64,000 nucleotides of DNA from Rhabdothermincola sediminis (lineage in GTDB: Bacteria; Actinomycetota; Acidimicrobiia; Acidimicrobiales; Acidimicrobilacustridaceae). Of the stretch, positions 1 through 8,980 are shown one piece after another. The notes below the pieces were generated by a model that worked only from the letters and a program-made list of their open reading frames with translations, searched no databases and had not been told where the DNA came from. Every line of letters begins with the position of its first letter. Position 1 is the first letter of the stretch. Location: NCBI RefSeq assembly GCF_014805525.1, contig NZ_JACFSZ010000010.1, positions 62,001-126,000 on the forward strand. The letters are read 5' to 3'. Both the position numbers and the translations under genes were made by a program.

Positions 1-448
1 CCCCGTCGAGCGCCCCGCGACGGGCCATGCGGACCTTGCCCCCTCCCCCCTCCTCGGCTGGGGTCCCGAGGACCGCCACCCGCCCGCCCAGCTCTCCCGC
101 CATCGCCGCGACGGCCAGGCCGGCACCGAGGCCGGCGGCGGCGATGACGTTGTGCCCGCATGCGTGGCCGATGCCGGGCAGCGCGTCGTACTCGCACAGC
201 ACCGCGACCGTGGGGCCAGCCGAGCCGGCTCGGGCAGCGAACGCCGTGTCCAGCCCGTAGGCGTGGCACTCGGTGTCGAGACCCTCGGCGGCCAGGATGC
301 CGGTGAGCAGGTCATGGGCGAAGCGCTCACGGAAGGCGAGCTCAGGGTTCGCGTGGATCTGCCGGGCGACGTCGACGAGGAGGTCGGCCCGCTCGTCGAC
401 CTCTTGGCAGAGACGATCCTTGACCGCGTCGAGGTCGGTCGGGGGCAT
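1..448 (-). CDS. M20-family amidohydrolase/peptidase, N-terminal part (runs off window)
   Basis: The minus-strand reading frame starts at an ATG at 448 and stays open to base 1, so only about 149 N-terminal residues are visible. It contains the metal-site motif GHACGHN after CEYDALPG, and further on TPAEEGEG. These are the two metal-site motifs of M20 metallopeptidases of the amidohydrolase (AbgB/HipO-like) branch, which hydrolyse amide bonds of N-acyl amino acids or peptides. The start lies 37 bases after the stop of the preceding gene in the same direction. Substrate cannot be told from this part, and the C-terminal half lies outside the window. Confidence 0.85.
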   Translation of the reverse strand, partial: MPPTDLDAVKDRLCQEVDERADLLVDVARQIHANPELAFRERFAHDLLTGILAAEGLDTECHAYGLDTAFAARAGSAGPTVAVLCEYDALPGIGHACGHNVIAAAGLGAGLAVAAMAGELGGRVAVLGTPAEEGGGGKVRMARRGALDG

Positions 449-485
449 GGAACCGAAGGCTAGCGCTCGCCCGCCTGACGCCCGG

Positions 486-1097
486 TCACACGACGACGAT
501 CAACGCGTCGGGCTCGACCCGGACCGCGACCCGCGCGGCCCGCCCCACCTTCTGCCCGTCCAGCCACACGTCCAGCGGTGGTGACAGCTCATCACTCCAT
601 GCCGGTGCCCGAAGGGTCCGGATGCCGGGATGCGGGAGGTGGGCGCCGGTGCGAACGCGGCGGCGGGCTTTCAGGCGGTCACCGAGCGAGAGGTCCGCAT
701 CGGAGATGTCCAGCAGCCCGTCGTTCGGGTGGGCGCGGGGCCCGAGGTCCCAGTCGCCGAGCCATTCGGCGTTCATGGCGACCACGATCCGCCCGAGCCA
801 CCACGACCGGCGAGCGACCAGATGGGCGACGAACCAGTGCAGCCTCCCGTCCACCAGCGCGGCGCCGAGATCGACCGGGAACGACATGGCCTCGCTGGAC
901 CTCAGCCGGGCGGCGTCGCCGGTGCCGCCGAGCGTCCGGCACAGGTCACCACCGAGCAGGCCGAGCGGCGGCACCGGTTCGTCGCGGCGGCGATGAGCCT
1001 CCACCACCGCTCGGGCTTCGGCGTCGGAGTGGACGACCACCCCGTGGGGGGGCAGCGGCTCGGCCCTCCCCCAGGTGACGCCCCGCTCGACCGTCAC
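486..1097 (-). CDS. protein resembling the C-terminal domain of YegS/diacylglycerol-kinase-like lipid kinases
   Basis: 203 residues from a GTG at 1097 that overlaps the TGA of the upstream helicase gene by four bases (GTGA), so the two are probably translationally coupled. The second half has the pattern of the C-terminal beta-sandwich domain of DAGK/YegS kinases (NDGLLDI, then SDEL, then VWLDGQ). The N-terminal ATP-binding domain of those kinases is absent, so catalysis as a kinase is unlikely. Function is unknown. An apparent longer frame starting inside the helicase gene is rejected because it would overlap that gene by several hundred bases. Confidence 0.75.
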   Translation of the reverse strand: MTVERGVTWGRAEPLPPHGVVVHSDAEARAVVEAHRRRDEPVPPLGLLGGDLCRTLGGTGDAARLRSSEAMSFPVDLGAALVDGRLHWFVAHLVARRSWWLGRIVVAMNAEWLGDWDLGPRAHPNDGLLDISDADLSLGDRLKARRRVRTGAHLPHPGIRTLRAPAWSDELSPPLDVWLDGQKVGRAARVAVRVEPDALIVVV

Positions 1098-3733
1098 CCC
1101 ACCGGCTCCGTCGGCACCTGATCGGCGGTCTCGGGGGACTCGATGGCGGAGGAGGCGGCGACCACCCCCCGGAACAGCGCGTCCGAGGCCAGCCGTGCTG
1201 CGACCGCGGTCTGCGGTTCGGAGGCGGCCTCCCCGATCTGCCGCAGCAGGTCGAGGAGCTGCTTCACGTTGCGCACGAAGTCGCCAGCGGCGATCCCCTC
1301 CTCGGCCAGCACATCGTCGAGTCCCTCGCCTGCGGCCCACGCGTGGGCGAGCGCCAGGAACCCCGGGTCGGGACCGCGGGTCTGGCTCAGCCCGAGCCGC
1401 CGCTCGTCCGCGTTGAGCTCGGCGGTGATCTGGCCGATCTGCTCGACCCGGTGCCGGACCGTGGCGCTGGGGAACCACGGCTCGAGCGGCGGCCCGCCGG
1501 CACGGTGCTCGTAGGTGAAGCAGGAGACCACACCCGCCAGGGAGGCGGGATCGAGCCCGTCGAGCAGGCCGGCTTCCAGGCTCTCGGCCACCAGCAGGTC
1601 CGACTCGTGGAAGATGCGCACCAGGCGCTCGCCCCGCCGAGTGAGGGACCAGCCCTCGAGGTACCCCCAGGCCTCGAGGAGCTGGCAGACCCGATCGAAC
1701 TGCCGGGCGAGGGATTCGGTGTGGCTGCGGATCTGGCGTTCGAGGTCATCGACCTCCCGCTCGGCTCGAGCCAGCTGCCGGGCGGCGCGCAGGTGGCGAT
1801 CGCGCTCCGGGCAGTGCCCGACCGGATGCTCCGCGCTGGTGGTTGTCGCGATGACCCCACCGGCGGCACCGGTTTCCGTCGGAGCCGGTGGCCGGCTGAC
1901 CGCGACCTGCTGGAGGGCCTGGATCACCGCCCGCTGGAAGCTGGCGCTCTGGGGGGCGAAGGGCTGCGGCAGCGGGACCTCGCCGATCCGGGCCGGAGGA
2001 TGACGAAAGTCGGCTGCGCCGAGGTTGAGCACCCGGCGCTGCGGGGTGATGACCCGCAGCCGCACCGCACCGGCCTTGCGGTGGGAGACCGACAGGACCG
2101 CGGCCTTCCCGGCGGACTTGCCGCCGTGCAACCAGATCACGTCGCCGGGCTTGAGGCGGCTGAGGGCCTCACGGACCTCGGCCTCACCGACCGAGCCCCG
2201 GGCCCGGCCTGCCGAGCGCTCGGCATCGACCAGGGCGCGGTACTCCCCCACGTCGCCCAGCTCGCAGGTCGCTGCGGCGCGCAGCTCGTCGAGGTGGGCC
2301 TTGCGCGCCGCCAGCCTCGTCTCCAGCCGGACCACGGCCCGGTCGGCTTGGAACTGGGCGAAGGAGAGGTTCAGCAACCGGTGCGCCCGATCGGCCGGGT
2401 AGCGGCGCACGAGGTTGGCCGCCATGTTGTAGGTGGGGCGGAACGCCGAGCTCAGCCGGAAGCTGCGACTCGCGGCCAGCGCAGCGACGTCGGCGAACGG
2501 GACGAACGGCGACCACAGCGCGATGGCCGTGCCGTGATCGTCGATGCCCCGTCGCCCCGCCCTCCCGGTGAGCTGCGTGTACTGGGCAGGCGTGAGGAAC
2601 TCGTGGCGCTCGCCGGTGAACTTGGTCAGCTTCTCGATCACGACCGAGCGCGCCGGCATGTTGATGCCGAGCGAAAGCGTCTCGGTGGCGAACACGACCT
2701 TCACCAGACCTTCCACGAAGCAGGCCTCGACCGCCTCCTTGAACGGCGGGACCATGCCGGCGTGGTGAGCCGCGAACCCTGCCTCGAGCCCGGCCAGCCA
2801 GCGCCGGTGGTCCAGCACCTCCAGGTCCGCGTCGCTCAGGGAGGCGACGTGGCGCTCGGCGAGATGCCGGATGCGGGCCCGCTCGTCGCCGTCGGTGAGC
2901 CGATGCCCCGAGCGCAGGCAGGCCGTGACGGCGTCGTCGCAGGCGGCTCGGCTGAAGATGAAGTAGATGGCCGGGAGGAGGTCATGCTCATCCAGGAACG
3001 CCACCAGCTCGGAGCGGGTCGGGGTGGCGTAGCGCCGGCGGTTGCGAGATCGCCAGGCTTGGCGGGGATCGACGTCGTAGCGGCTGCCCTGCCGGTTCGG
3101 CTTGCCGCCGGTCAGGGTGGGGATGACCACCAGCTCGTCGCGCAGCCGATCCTCGACCGCGAAGAGGTTCTCGAGCGCGACCGGCCGGCGCTCTTCGATC
3201 ACCGTCGCGGTCGGACCCCGCACGGTCGTGATCCAACTCGTGAGTTCCTCAGCGTTGGACACCGTGGCCGACAGGCAGACGAGCCGGACCTCGGGGGGCA
3301 GGTGGACGATCACCTCCTCCCACACCGGGCCACGGTACGCGTCCTGCAGGTAGTGCACCTCGTCGAGCACGACGAAGCGCAGACCGACCAAGGCACCCGA
3401 GCGGGCGTAGATCATGTTGCGGAGCACCTCGGTGGTCATGACCACGATCGGCGCGTCCCCGTTGATCGTGTTGTCGCCGGTGAGCAGCCCGACCTGCCCG
3501 GCCCCGTGGCGCCGGACCAGGTCGTGGAACTTCTGGTTCGACAGCGCCTTGATCGGGGTGGTGTAGAAGGCCTTCCTGCCGGACCGTAGAGCCAGCTCCA
3601 CCGCGTGTTCGGCAACGACGGTCTTGCCGGAGCCGGTCGGTGCGGCGACGAGGACCGACTCGCCCCGCTCCAGCGCCGTCATGGCCTCGATCTGGAATCG
3701 GTCGAGGTCGAAGTCGTAGCCGCGCTCGGGCAT
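1094..3733 (-). CDS. helY: DEAD/DEAH-box helicase of the Ski2/Mtr4-like HelY family
   Basis: 879 residues from an ATG at 3733, ten bases after the tatC stop; an in-frame start 75 bases upstream would overlap tatC. The protein has Walker A APTGSGKT (about residues 31-38), the DEVH box (124-127), motif III SAT (155-157), a second RecA domain with TGRAGRRG, and a long C-terminal region with the helical features of Ski2-like helicases. The family acts on structured RNA; the cellular role of actinobacterial HelY is poorly defined. Its position after tatA-tatC at the end of the Pup-proteasome locus is the usual actinobacterial order. Confidence 0.92.
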   Translation of the reverse strand: MPERGYDFDLDRFQIEAMTALERGESVLVAAPTGSGKTVVAEHAVELALRSGRKAFYTTPIKALSNQKFHDLVRRHGAGQVGLLTGDNTINGDAPIVVMTTEVLRNMIYARSGALVGLRFVVLDEVHYLQDAYRGPVWEEVIVHLPPEVRLVCLSATVSNAEELTSWITTVRGPTATVIEERRPVALENLFAVEDRLRDELVVIPTLTGGKPNRQGSRYDVDPRQAWRSRNRRRYATPTRSELVAFLDEHDLLPAIYFIFSRAACDDAVTACLRSGHRLTDGDERARIRHLAERHVASLSDADLEVLDHRRWLAGLEAGFAAHHAGMVPPFKEAVEACFVEGLVKVVFATETLSLGINMPARSVVIEKLTKFTGERHEFLTPAQYTQLTGRAGRRGIDDHGTAIALWSPFVPFADVAALAASRSFRLSSAFRPTYNMAANLVRRYPADRAHRLLNLSFAQFQADRAVVRLETRLAARKAHLDELRAAATCELGDVGEYRALVDAERSAGRARGSVGEAEVREALSRLKPGDVIWLHGGKSAGKAAVLSVSHRKAGAVRLRVITPQRRVLNLGAADFRHPPARIGEVPLPQPFAPQSASFQRAVIQALQQVAVSRPPAPTETGAAGGVIATTTSAEHPVGHCPERDRHLRAARQLARAEREVDDLERQIRSHTESLARQFDRVCQLLEAWGYLEGWSLTRRGERLVRIFHESDLLVAESLEAGLLDGLDPASLAGVVSCFTYEHRAGGPPLEPWFPSATVRHRVEQIGQITAELNADERRLGLSQTRGPDPGFLALAHAWAAGEGLDDVLAEEGIAAGDFVRNVKQLLDLLRQIGEAASEPQTAVAARLASDALFRGVVAASSAIESPETADQVPTEPVG

Positions 3734-3743
3734 CGGATCGAGG

Positions 3744-4526
3744 CTACGGCGCGGCCGCGCCGGCCACCTGGCTCTGCTTCCGTCCCTTCCGCCAGTGGAA
3801 CAGGGCACCGATCCCGATCGAGCCGAAGTACAGCAGGACCATGGGGGTGACGAGAGCCATCATGGTGATCGGATCGCCGCTCGGGGTGATCACCGCGGCG
3901 ACGATGGCGATGATCACGATCGCCATCCGCCAGAACCGCAGGAGCTGGCCGGGCTTGAGCACGCCGATCATCTGGAGGGCCACCAGCAGCACGGGCGCTT
4001 CGAACCCGGCACCGAAGGCGAGCATCATGTAGGTGGTCAGGGTGAGGTACTTCTCCTGGGTGAAGATCTCGCCGACGTTGTCGCCGCCGAGGCCGAGCAG
4101 GAACTCGAGCGCGGGGGTGAGCGACCAGTACGCGAGGGCGGCGCCGAAGGCGAAGAGCAGCAAGGAGCTGGCCACGAAGGGGATCGCGTACCGCTTCTCG
4201 TGGGGGTACAGCGCGGGGGTGACGAAGCGCCAGAGCTGCCACAGGATCACCGGCATGGCGAAGGCGATGCCGATGTAGGCCGACACCTGCAGCCGGACGG
4301 TGAACAGCTCGATCGGGTCGGTGACGAACAGCTGGGCGTCCGGCTTGATCTGTCGGTAGGGGCCGAGCAGCAGCGAGAGCACCGTCGGGTAGAGGATCCA
4401 CCCCATCACCCCGCCCACCGCCACCGCGAGGATCGACTTGATGAGACGCGACCGGAGCTCCGCCAGGTGCTCCCAGATCGTCATCCGGCCGCTCTCGTCA
4501 GCCACCTCGCGCGGCACGGCGCTCAT
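3744..4526 (-). CDS. tatC: twin-arginine translocase subunit TatC
   Basis: 260 residues with the family start pattern (MTIWEHLAELRSRL), several hydrophobic segments consistent with six membrane spans, and the conserved FxxxP-type periplasmic and membrane regions. TatC recognises twin-arginine signal peptides and forms the receptor of the Tat export pathway in the cytoplasmic membrane. The gene lies 15 bases downstream of a TatA/TatB-type gene and 10 bases upstream of helY, so the three probably form one operon. The length is normal for the family. Confidence 0.95.
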   Translation of the reverse strand: MSAVPREVADESGRMTIWEHLAELRSRLIKSILAVAVGGVMGWILYPTVLSLLLGPYRQIKPDAQLFVTDPIELFTVRLQVSAYIGIAFAMPVILWQLWRFVTPALYPHEKRYAIPFVASSLLLFAFGAALAYWSLTPALEFLLGLGGDNVGEIFTQEKYLTLTTYMMLAFGAGFEAPVLLVALQMIGVLKPGQLLRFWRMAIVIIAIVAAVITPSGDPITMMALVTPMVLLYFGSIGIGALFHWRKGRKQSQVAGAAAP

Positions 4527-4541
4527 GATCGAAGCTCCCCG

Positions 4542-4841
4542 CTACGCGGCGCTCGAGTCGCTCGTGGGCGACTCTCCGGCACCGGAAGCCCCAGGCTCCA
4601 CCCTCGGCGAGGGAGGCTCGACCAGACGGGGACCGGTCGCCCTGCCCGCAGGTCTGATCACCGGGTCGTCTTCCAGCTCCATCGCCTGGCGCATCTCCTG
4701 CTGGAAGCCGTGCGAGATCCGCCGCAGCTCACCCATGACCCGCGCCGCCTTACGCGTGTACTCGGGGAGCTTGTCCGGCCCGAGCACGATCAGGGCGAGC
4801 AGGAGGATGACGAGTACCTCGCCACCTCCGACGTTGAACAT
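4542..4841 (-). CDS. tatA: Sec-independent translocase subunit of the TatA/TatB type
   Basis: 99 residues: one N-terminal membrane helix (about residues 6-20) followed by the LGPDKLPE hinge, then an amphipathic helix and an acidic, disordered tail. This is the TatA/TatB architecture. The GPDKLP hinge and the longer charged region resemble TatB as much as TatA, and only one such gene lies here, so the paralogue type is uncertain. It sits directly upstream of tatC on the same strand, consistent with a tat operon. Confidence 0.85.
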   Translation of the reverse strand: MFNVGGGEVLVILLLALIVLGPDKLPEYTRKAARVMGELRRISHGFQQEMRQAMELEDDPVIRPAGRATGPRLVEPPSPRVEPGASGAGESPTSDSSAA

Positions 4842-4850
4842 GCCACAAGT

Positions 4851-5075
4851 CTACCGGGCGGTGATCCGGCGAAGGGAGTCGTCCACGTGGTCGGCCCGCC
4901 GGCGACCCTGCTGTGCCGCCCGGGCGATCTGGCGCCCACGTGCCGATGCCTGGCGCAAGGTGAGCAGGCTCCGCTCCAGCTGCCGGACCTCACGGTCGAT
5001 GGCATGTGCCAGACGCAACGCCACCACCGCGGTCAGGGCCAGGGCCGCCGCAGGCAGGAGCCACCACAGAGCCAC
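4851..5075 (-). CDS. small single-pass membrane protein, function unknown
   Basis: 74 residues. An N-terminal hydrophobic segment (roughly residues 3-20) is followed by a charged, Arg- and Gln-rich stretch likely to form a coiled coil. It lies nine bases upstream of the tat subunit gene and in the same direction, so it is probably cotranscribed with tatA-tatC. No family was recognised. A role in the Tat operon is only a guess from position. Confidence 0.6.
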   Translation of the reverse strand: MALWWLLPAAALALTAVVALRLAHAIDREVRQLERSLLTLRQASARGRQIARAAQQGRRRADHVDDSLRRITAR

Positions 5076-5126
5076 GGCGCCAGCCTAGGGTCCTGCTCGT
5101 CTCCGAGTACCGCGGCCCCGGGACGA

Positions 5127-5462
5127 TCAACGCTCGTCGAGCGCCCCGAGTGCCTGCCACAGGCGATCGTCGTCCTGGAGGAGGTGGTGGAAGTCGATGA
5201 GGTCGTCGTGGGTGATGGGCTGGCCCGTGCCGCGAGGCTCGGCCAACTCCAGCGGTGGCTCCCAGGTCTCGTAGGAGACCCCCGAGGCGACGAGCAGATC
5301 GATGGTCCGAGCCTCGGCCGGCTTGACGACCGTCATGGCGCACACAGGGCAGCGGAACAGGTAGGTGCCCTGATTGTCGGCGGTGCACACCCGAACGTGC
5401 ACGTCGCCCGTCGTCAACTCGACGTCGCCGCACTCGCTGCAACTGGCCCGAATCGTTGCCAT
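5127..5462 (-). CDS. small zinc-ribbon-like protein, function unknown
   Basis: 111 residues from an ATG at 5462. The N-terminal half carries CSECG and CPVC motifs separated by about 30 residues, plus one more cysteine, which looks like a zinc ribbon. The C-terminal half (about residue 78 onward, GQPITHDDLIDFHHLL) is acidic and probably helical. A zinc-binding structural or regulatory protein is plausible, but no function can be given. A longer frame that runs upstream through the divergent phosphodiesterase gene is a shadow and was rejected. Confidence 0.7.
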   Translation of the reverse strand: MATIRASCSECGDVELTTGDVHVRVCTADNQGTYLFRCPVCAMTVVKPAEARTIDLLVASGVSYETWEPPLELAEPRGTGQPITHDDLIDFHHLLQDDDRLWQALGALDER

Positions 5463-5615
5463 CTCCGAAGCCCCTCCTCTCACGCTCACCCGAGGCATCG
5501 GCAGTCGTTCTCCGGGGCTTGAGTCCGCGAGGGTGGGCCGTTCGGCCCATTTCAGGCGGTCACCACCCAGGGTGGGTGGCTGGCGTGGGGCCGACCACCA
5601 GGCGAGGATGGCCCC

Positions 5616-6329
5616 GTGCCGACCAGGCTCCCATCGCTGGGCCGAACCCCGATCGGCTTCGCCCACCGTGGAGCTCGCGCGCACGCGCCGGACAACACGC
5701 TCGAGGCGTTCCGGCTCGCGCTCCGTCTGGGCGCGGCGGGCCTCGAGAGCGACGTGTGGATCACCGCCGACGGCCACCCGGTGCTCGACCACGACGGCGT
5801 GGTGGGTCGGCTGCGGCGTACCCGCATCCGGGACGTGGCCCGCCACGACCTGCCGAGCCACATCCCGACGCTGCGGGAGCTCTACGAGGAGTGCGGCGAC
5901 GGCTTCGAGCTCTCCCTCGACGTGATGGATCCGGCTGCGGTGCCCCAGGTGCTGGCCATCGCCCGATCGGTGAGCCGAGACGCCGAGGAGCGGCTGTGGC
6001 TGTGTCATCACGACTGGACCGTGGTGGCGAGCTGGCGGGAGCTGTCCCCCGCCGTGAAGCTGGTGGACTCGACCCGCATGCGCCACATGAAGGACGGGCC
6101 TGAGCGCCGGGCCGCGGCGTTGAGGGCCGCGACCATCGACGCCGTGAACCTGCACCACACCGACTGGACCGGCGGTTCCGTGACGTTGTTCCACCGCTTC
6201 GGGATCCATGCCTTCGCCTGGGACTGCCAGCAGGAGCGGGTGCTGGGCGAGATGCTCGACGCTGGGATCGACGCCGTCTACAGCGATCACGTCGACCGCA
6301 TGGTGGCGGCGCTGGCGCGCGCTGCTTGA
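5616..6329 (+). CDS. glycerophosphodiester phosphodiesterase
   Basis: 237 residues from a GTG at 5616. The N-terminus has the signature [19 protein letters not shown], with the catalytic His-Arg pair near residues 17-18, followed by ESDVW and LDHDG. These are the metal and general acid-base residues of the GDPD TIM-barrel family, which cleaves glycerophosphodiesters to glycerol-3-phosphate and an alcohol. No signal peptide is visible, so the enzyme is probably cytoplasmic. Its stop is two bases from the stop of the convergent lepB gene. Confidence 0.9.
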   Translation: MPTRLPSLGRTPIGFAHRGARAHAPDNTLEAFRLALRLGAAGLESDVWITADGHPVLDHDGVVGRLRRTRIRDVARHDLPSHIPTLRELYEECGDGFELSLDVMDPAAVPQVLAIARSVSRDAEERLWLCHHDWTVVASWRELSPAVKLVDSTRMRHMKDGPERRAAALRAATIDAVNLHHTDWTGGSVTLFHRFGIHAFAWDCQQERVLGEMLDAGIDAVYSDHVDRMVAALARAA

Positions 6330-6331
6330 GG

Positions 6332-6982
6332 TCAGAGGGATCCGAAGCGGTTCAACGGCCAGATGCGGAAGAACGCACGGCCGAGCACGTCGCGCTCCGG
6401 GATCGGGCCGAACCAGCGGCTGTCGCGCGACGAGCTGCGGTTGTCACCCATGACCCACAGCGAGCCCTCGGGAACGACGCAGGGCTTGTCCTCGGTGCAC
6501 TTGTCGGTGGGGCCGTTCTCGGTCTTCGTGCCGCTCGGCAGGTAGGGCTCGGAGAGCAGCTGGCCGTTGATGTAGACGTGACCGTCGCGGATGACGATCC
6601 GGTCGCCGGGCAAGCCGATCACGCGCTTGATGAGGTCCTCGATGTCCTCGCCGGTCTGATCGAGCGGCGGTCGCTCGAAGACCACGATGTCGCCGCGATG
6701 GACGTCGTGGAGCCGGTAGCTCAGCTTGTTGACCAGCACCCGGTCGCCGATCTCCAAGGTGGGCACCATCGACTCGGACGGGATGTAGAACGCTTGGAAC
6801 AGGAAGGTCTTGATGACCAGCGCGAGAGCCACCGCGCCGACGATGACGACCACCCACTCGATGAACGAGCGGGCACTCGACGGGCGTCGCTCGGTCACGA
6901 GCACATCCTGGGTGGGGAACTCGAAGTTCGGCGTCTGGTCCGGCGAGGGTGGCGCCGGCTCGGGGCTGTCTGTGTTCGTCAC
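6332..6982 (-). CDS. lepB: signal peptidase I
   Basis: 216 residues from a GTG at 6982. A disordered N-terminus is followed by one membrane anchor (about residues 42-60). The catalytic serine is in PSESMVPTL (S71) and the lysine in the IKRVIGLPGD box (about K119). A later GDNRSSSRDSR box is the family's conserved domain E. The enzyme cleaves signal peptides of exported proteins at the outer face of the membrane. The gene sits between pafC and the tat genes within the proteasome locus. Confidence 0.94.
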   Translation of the reverse strand: MTNTDSPEPAPPSPDQTPNFEFPTQDVLVTERRPSSARSFIEWVVVIVGAVALALVIKTFLFQAFYIPSESMVPTLEIGDRVLVNKLSYRLHDVHRGDIVVFERPPLDQTGEDIEDLIKRVIGLPGDRIVIRDGHVYINGQLLSEPYLPSGTKTENGPTDKCTEDKPCVVPEGSLWVMGDNRSSSRDSRWFGPIPERDVLGRAFFRIWPLNRFGSL

Positions 6983-7052
6983 CGGCGTTCTCGGGTACGA
7001 GTGATGGGAGGTGGGCCGAGGCTACCCGACGTGCGGGCGACCCAGCGCGCGC

Positions 7053-8003
7053 TCAGGTGGTCACGTAGCGTGCCAGCACGCGCGTCGCCGCGTCGGCCCC
7101 GGCGGTGGCGAGATCGGCGGGCGCGCTCACCACCGTCGCGTCGGGGCCCAGGCGCAGCACCAGCCGCTCGAACCACGCCCGGGCGGTGACCGCCAGGGTC
7201 ACCCGGACCCGGCCACGCTCGAGTTCGGTGACCCCCTCGGTGGGGTACTCGTCGATGACCCAACGAGCCGCCGGAGCGAGTTCGATCGTGACCCGGGGTG
7301 CGTCCGGGTCGGGGCGGAACGACGGTGCCAGCTCGCCTGGCGGGGGCTGCTCCACCGGCTCGGGGAGCAGCCGTGCACCGTCGATGCGATCGACGCGGAA
7401 GGTCCGGCGGGCCTCCGAGCGGTGGCAGTACGCCTCCAGGTACCACTCCCCACCGCGGGCGAACAGCCGCCACGGCTCCACCACCCGCCGCTGGTGCTCG
7501 TCCCGCCCGTAGGAGTAGTAGCGGAGCTCGACCCGGCGTTGGTGGGCGATCCCCTCCCGGAGGAGATCCATCGTGGTCTCCTCGGCGTCGCCGAGATCGA
7601 TGTCGACCGCTGACGGATCGACACCGAGGACCTCGGCGATCTTCGCCACCCCGCGGGCCAGGGCTCCACCGGGATCGGCGCCGGGGACCGACTCGAGGCT
7701 CCGCCCGGTCACCACCAGCGCGAGTGCCTGGTCCGGGGTGAGACGGAGGGGTCGCTTGAACCAGTCAGCCAGGTAGATGTGGAGGCGATCGTCCGCGTCG
7801 ATCTCCCAGTCGATGAGCTCGTGGGGGGTGAAGGGGTACACGCCCACCATCCACAGCATGTCGAGCTCCTTCGTGAGCTCCGCTCTCGTCAGGCTGAAGC
7901 GCTGGCAGACCTGCTCGACGGGCGCGCCGCCCGGTTGCGCGACGACCCAGGGGATGAGCGCGAGGAGCCGGCGAAGCCGCGAGGTGGCCGAGATCCGGCT
8001 CAC
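7053..8003 (-). CDS. pafC: WYL-domain transcriptional regulator PafC
   Basis: 316 residues starting at a GTG at 8003 that overlaps the pafB stop by four bases (GTGA), indicating translational coupling. It has an N-terminal winged helix-turn-helix (about residues 5-65) and a WYL domain with the VELRYYSYGRD and WYLEAYCH motifs, then a WCX-type C-terminal extension. In mycobacteria PafB and PafC act as a heterodimer that activates the LexA-independent DNA damage response. The placement after pafA is the conserved order. Confidence 0.9.
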   Translation of the reverse strand: MSRISATSRLRRLLALIPWVVAQPGGAPVEQVCQRFSLTRAELTKELDMLWMVGVYPFTPHELIDWEIDADDRLHIYLADWFKRPLRLTPDQALALVVTGRSLESVPGADPGGALARGVAKIAEVLGVDPSAVDIDLGDAEETTMDLLREGIAHQRRVELRYYSYGRDEHQRRVVEPWRLFARGGEWYLEAYCHRSEARRTFRVDRIDGARLLPEPVEQPPPGELAPSFRPDPDAPRVTIELAPAARWVIDEYPTEGVTELERGRVRVTLAVTARAWFERLVLRLGPDATVVSAPADLATAGADAATRVLARYVTT

Positions 8004-8929
8004 CGCCGGCACCCTGCGAGCTGTTCGAGCCAGCGGATCATCTCGGCTCGACACTCCGGCGGCCCGAGAACGGTGGCGTGATCGAGGAAGGTGAGCGCGA
8101 AGGATCGGAACGCCGGCCAGTTGCGCACCGGAACCCTGAAGACGGCGCTGCCGTCCGGCCGCTGGTCGGCCGCCACCTCCGCACCGAGGTACCGGCGGGC
8201 CCATCCGGCCTGCTCCGCGTCGACGAGCAGTTCGACGTCGACCGGATCTGCGTCCCCGTACTCCCAGGGGCGGCCGAGCTCGTCGTCGGGGACGGCAACG
8301 CGCTCGAACGATCCCGGCGCACCGGCGACCACCGTGCCGACGATGCGGTCGAGCCGGAACCGGCGCTCCTCGTCGTGACCGTGGTCGCGACCCACCACGT
8401 ACCAGCGTCCGAGCTGGAAGTCGAGGCGGTGGGGGTCGATCGTGCGCTCCCGCTCCTGCTCACCGCTGCGGTAGGTGAACGTGACCGGCCGGCACTCGAC
8501 CACCGCGCCGAACAGTGGGACGAGCGCCGGCTCACTCGGCACCTCCGCCAGCTGCTCGCCGCCTTCGCCGACCTGCCCCCCGAGTTTCCAGAGAGCCTCG
8601 ACGCCCTCCACCCCTTCGATCCGCACGGCGGACAGCGCCAGGTTGAGTGCCGCCAGCTCGTCGGGGTCCAACCCGGGGTCCGGTAGGCGGTACTCGCCGG
8701 GGTGGATGCGGTACCCGTCGGCGGGCGGATCACGGAACGGGATGGGCTCGACCGAGATGGGCATCCCCATGTCTCGGAGTGCCTCCTTGTCCCGCTCGAA
8801 CGCCCGGTGGAACGCGTCGTCGCCCTCCGGGTAGCCCGGCACACGCTCGCGCAACTCCTCGGCACTGAGCGGTCGAGTGGTGTGCAGCAAGGTCGCTGTC
8901 AGGTTCAGGAGCCGCTCGACCTTGTTCAT
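8000..8929 (-). CDS. pafB: WYL-domain transcriptional regulator PafB
   Basis: 309 residues from the ATG at 8929 (MNKVERLLNL); a start eight codons upstream is possible. It contains an N-terminal HTH (residues 1-60), a WYL domain (VTFTYRSGE, then GRWYVVGRDH) and a C-terminal WCX region. It is paralogous to pafC, which follows with a four-base overlap. PafB with PafC controls DNA damage genes in actinobacteria; despite the name it is not needed for pupylation itself. It is probably cotranscribed with pafA, whose stop is 51 bases upstream. Confidence 0.9.
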   Translation of the reverse strand: MNKVERLLNLTATLLHTTRPLSAEELRERVPGYPEGDDAFHRAFERDKEALRDMGMPISVEPIPFRDPPADGYRIHPGEYRLPDPGLDPDELAALNLALSAVRIEGVEGVEALWKLGGQVGEGGEQLAEVPSEPALVPLFGAVVECRPVTFTYRSGEQERERTIDPHRLDFQLGRWYVVGRDHGHDEERRFRLDRIVGTVVAGAPGSFERVAVPDDELGRPWEYGDADPVDVELLVDAEQAGWARRYLGAEVAADQRPDGSAVFRVPVRNWPAFRSFALTFLDHATVLGPPECRAEMIRWLEQLAGCRR

Positions 8930-8980
8930 CGCGGGCGATCCTACCGAGACCACTCCGAGACCTCGGGAAGCCGCTCGGGC

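Noticed and set aside
1343-3589. 748-codon open frame on the plus strand opposite helY
   Set aside because: It mirrors the third-position GC bias of the real helicase on the minus strand; no motif and no ribosome site.
3795-5522. 575-codon plus-strand frame opposite tatC and tatA
   Set aside because: Translation is His/Arg/Glu-rich low complexity typical of antisense GC-rich frames.
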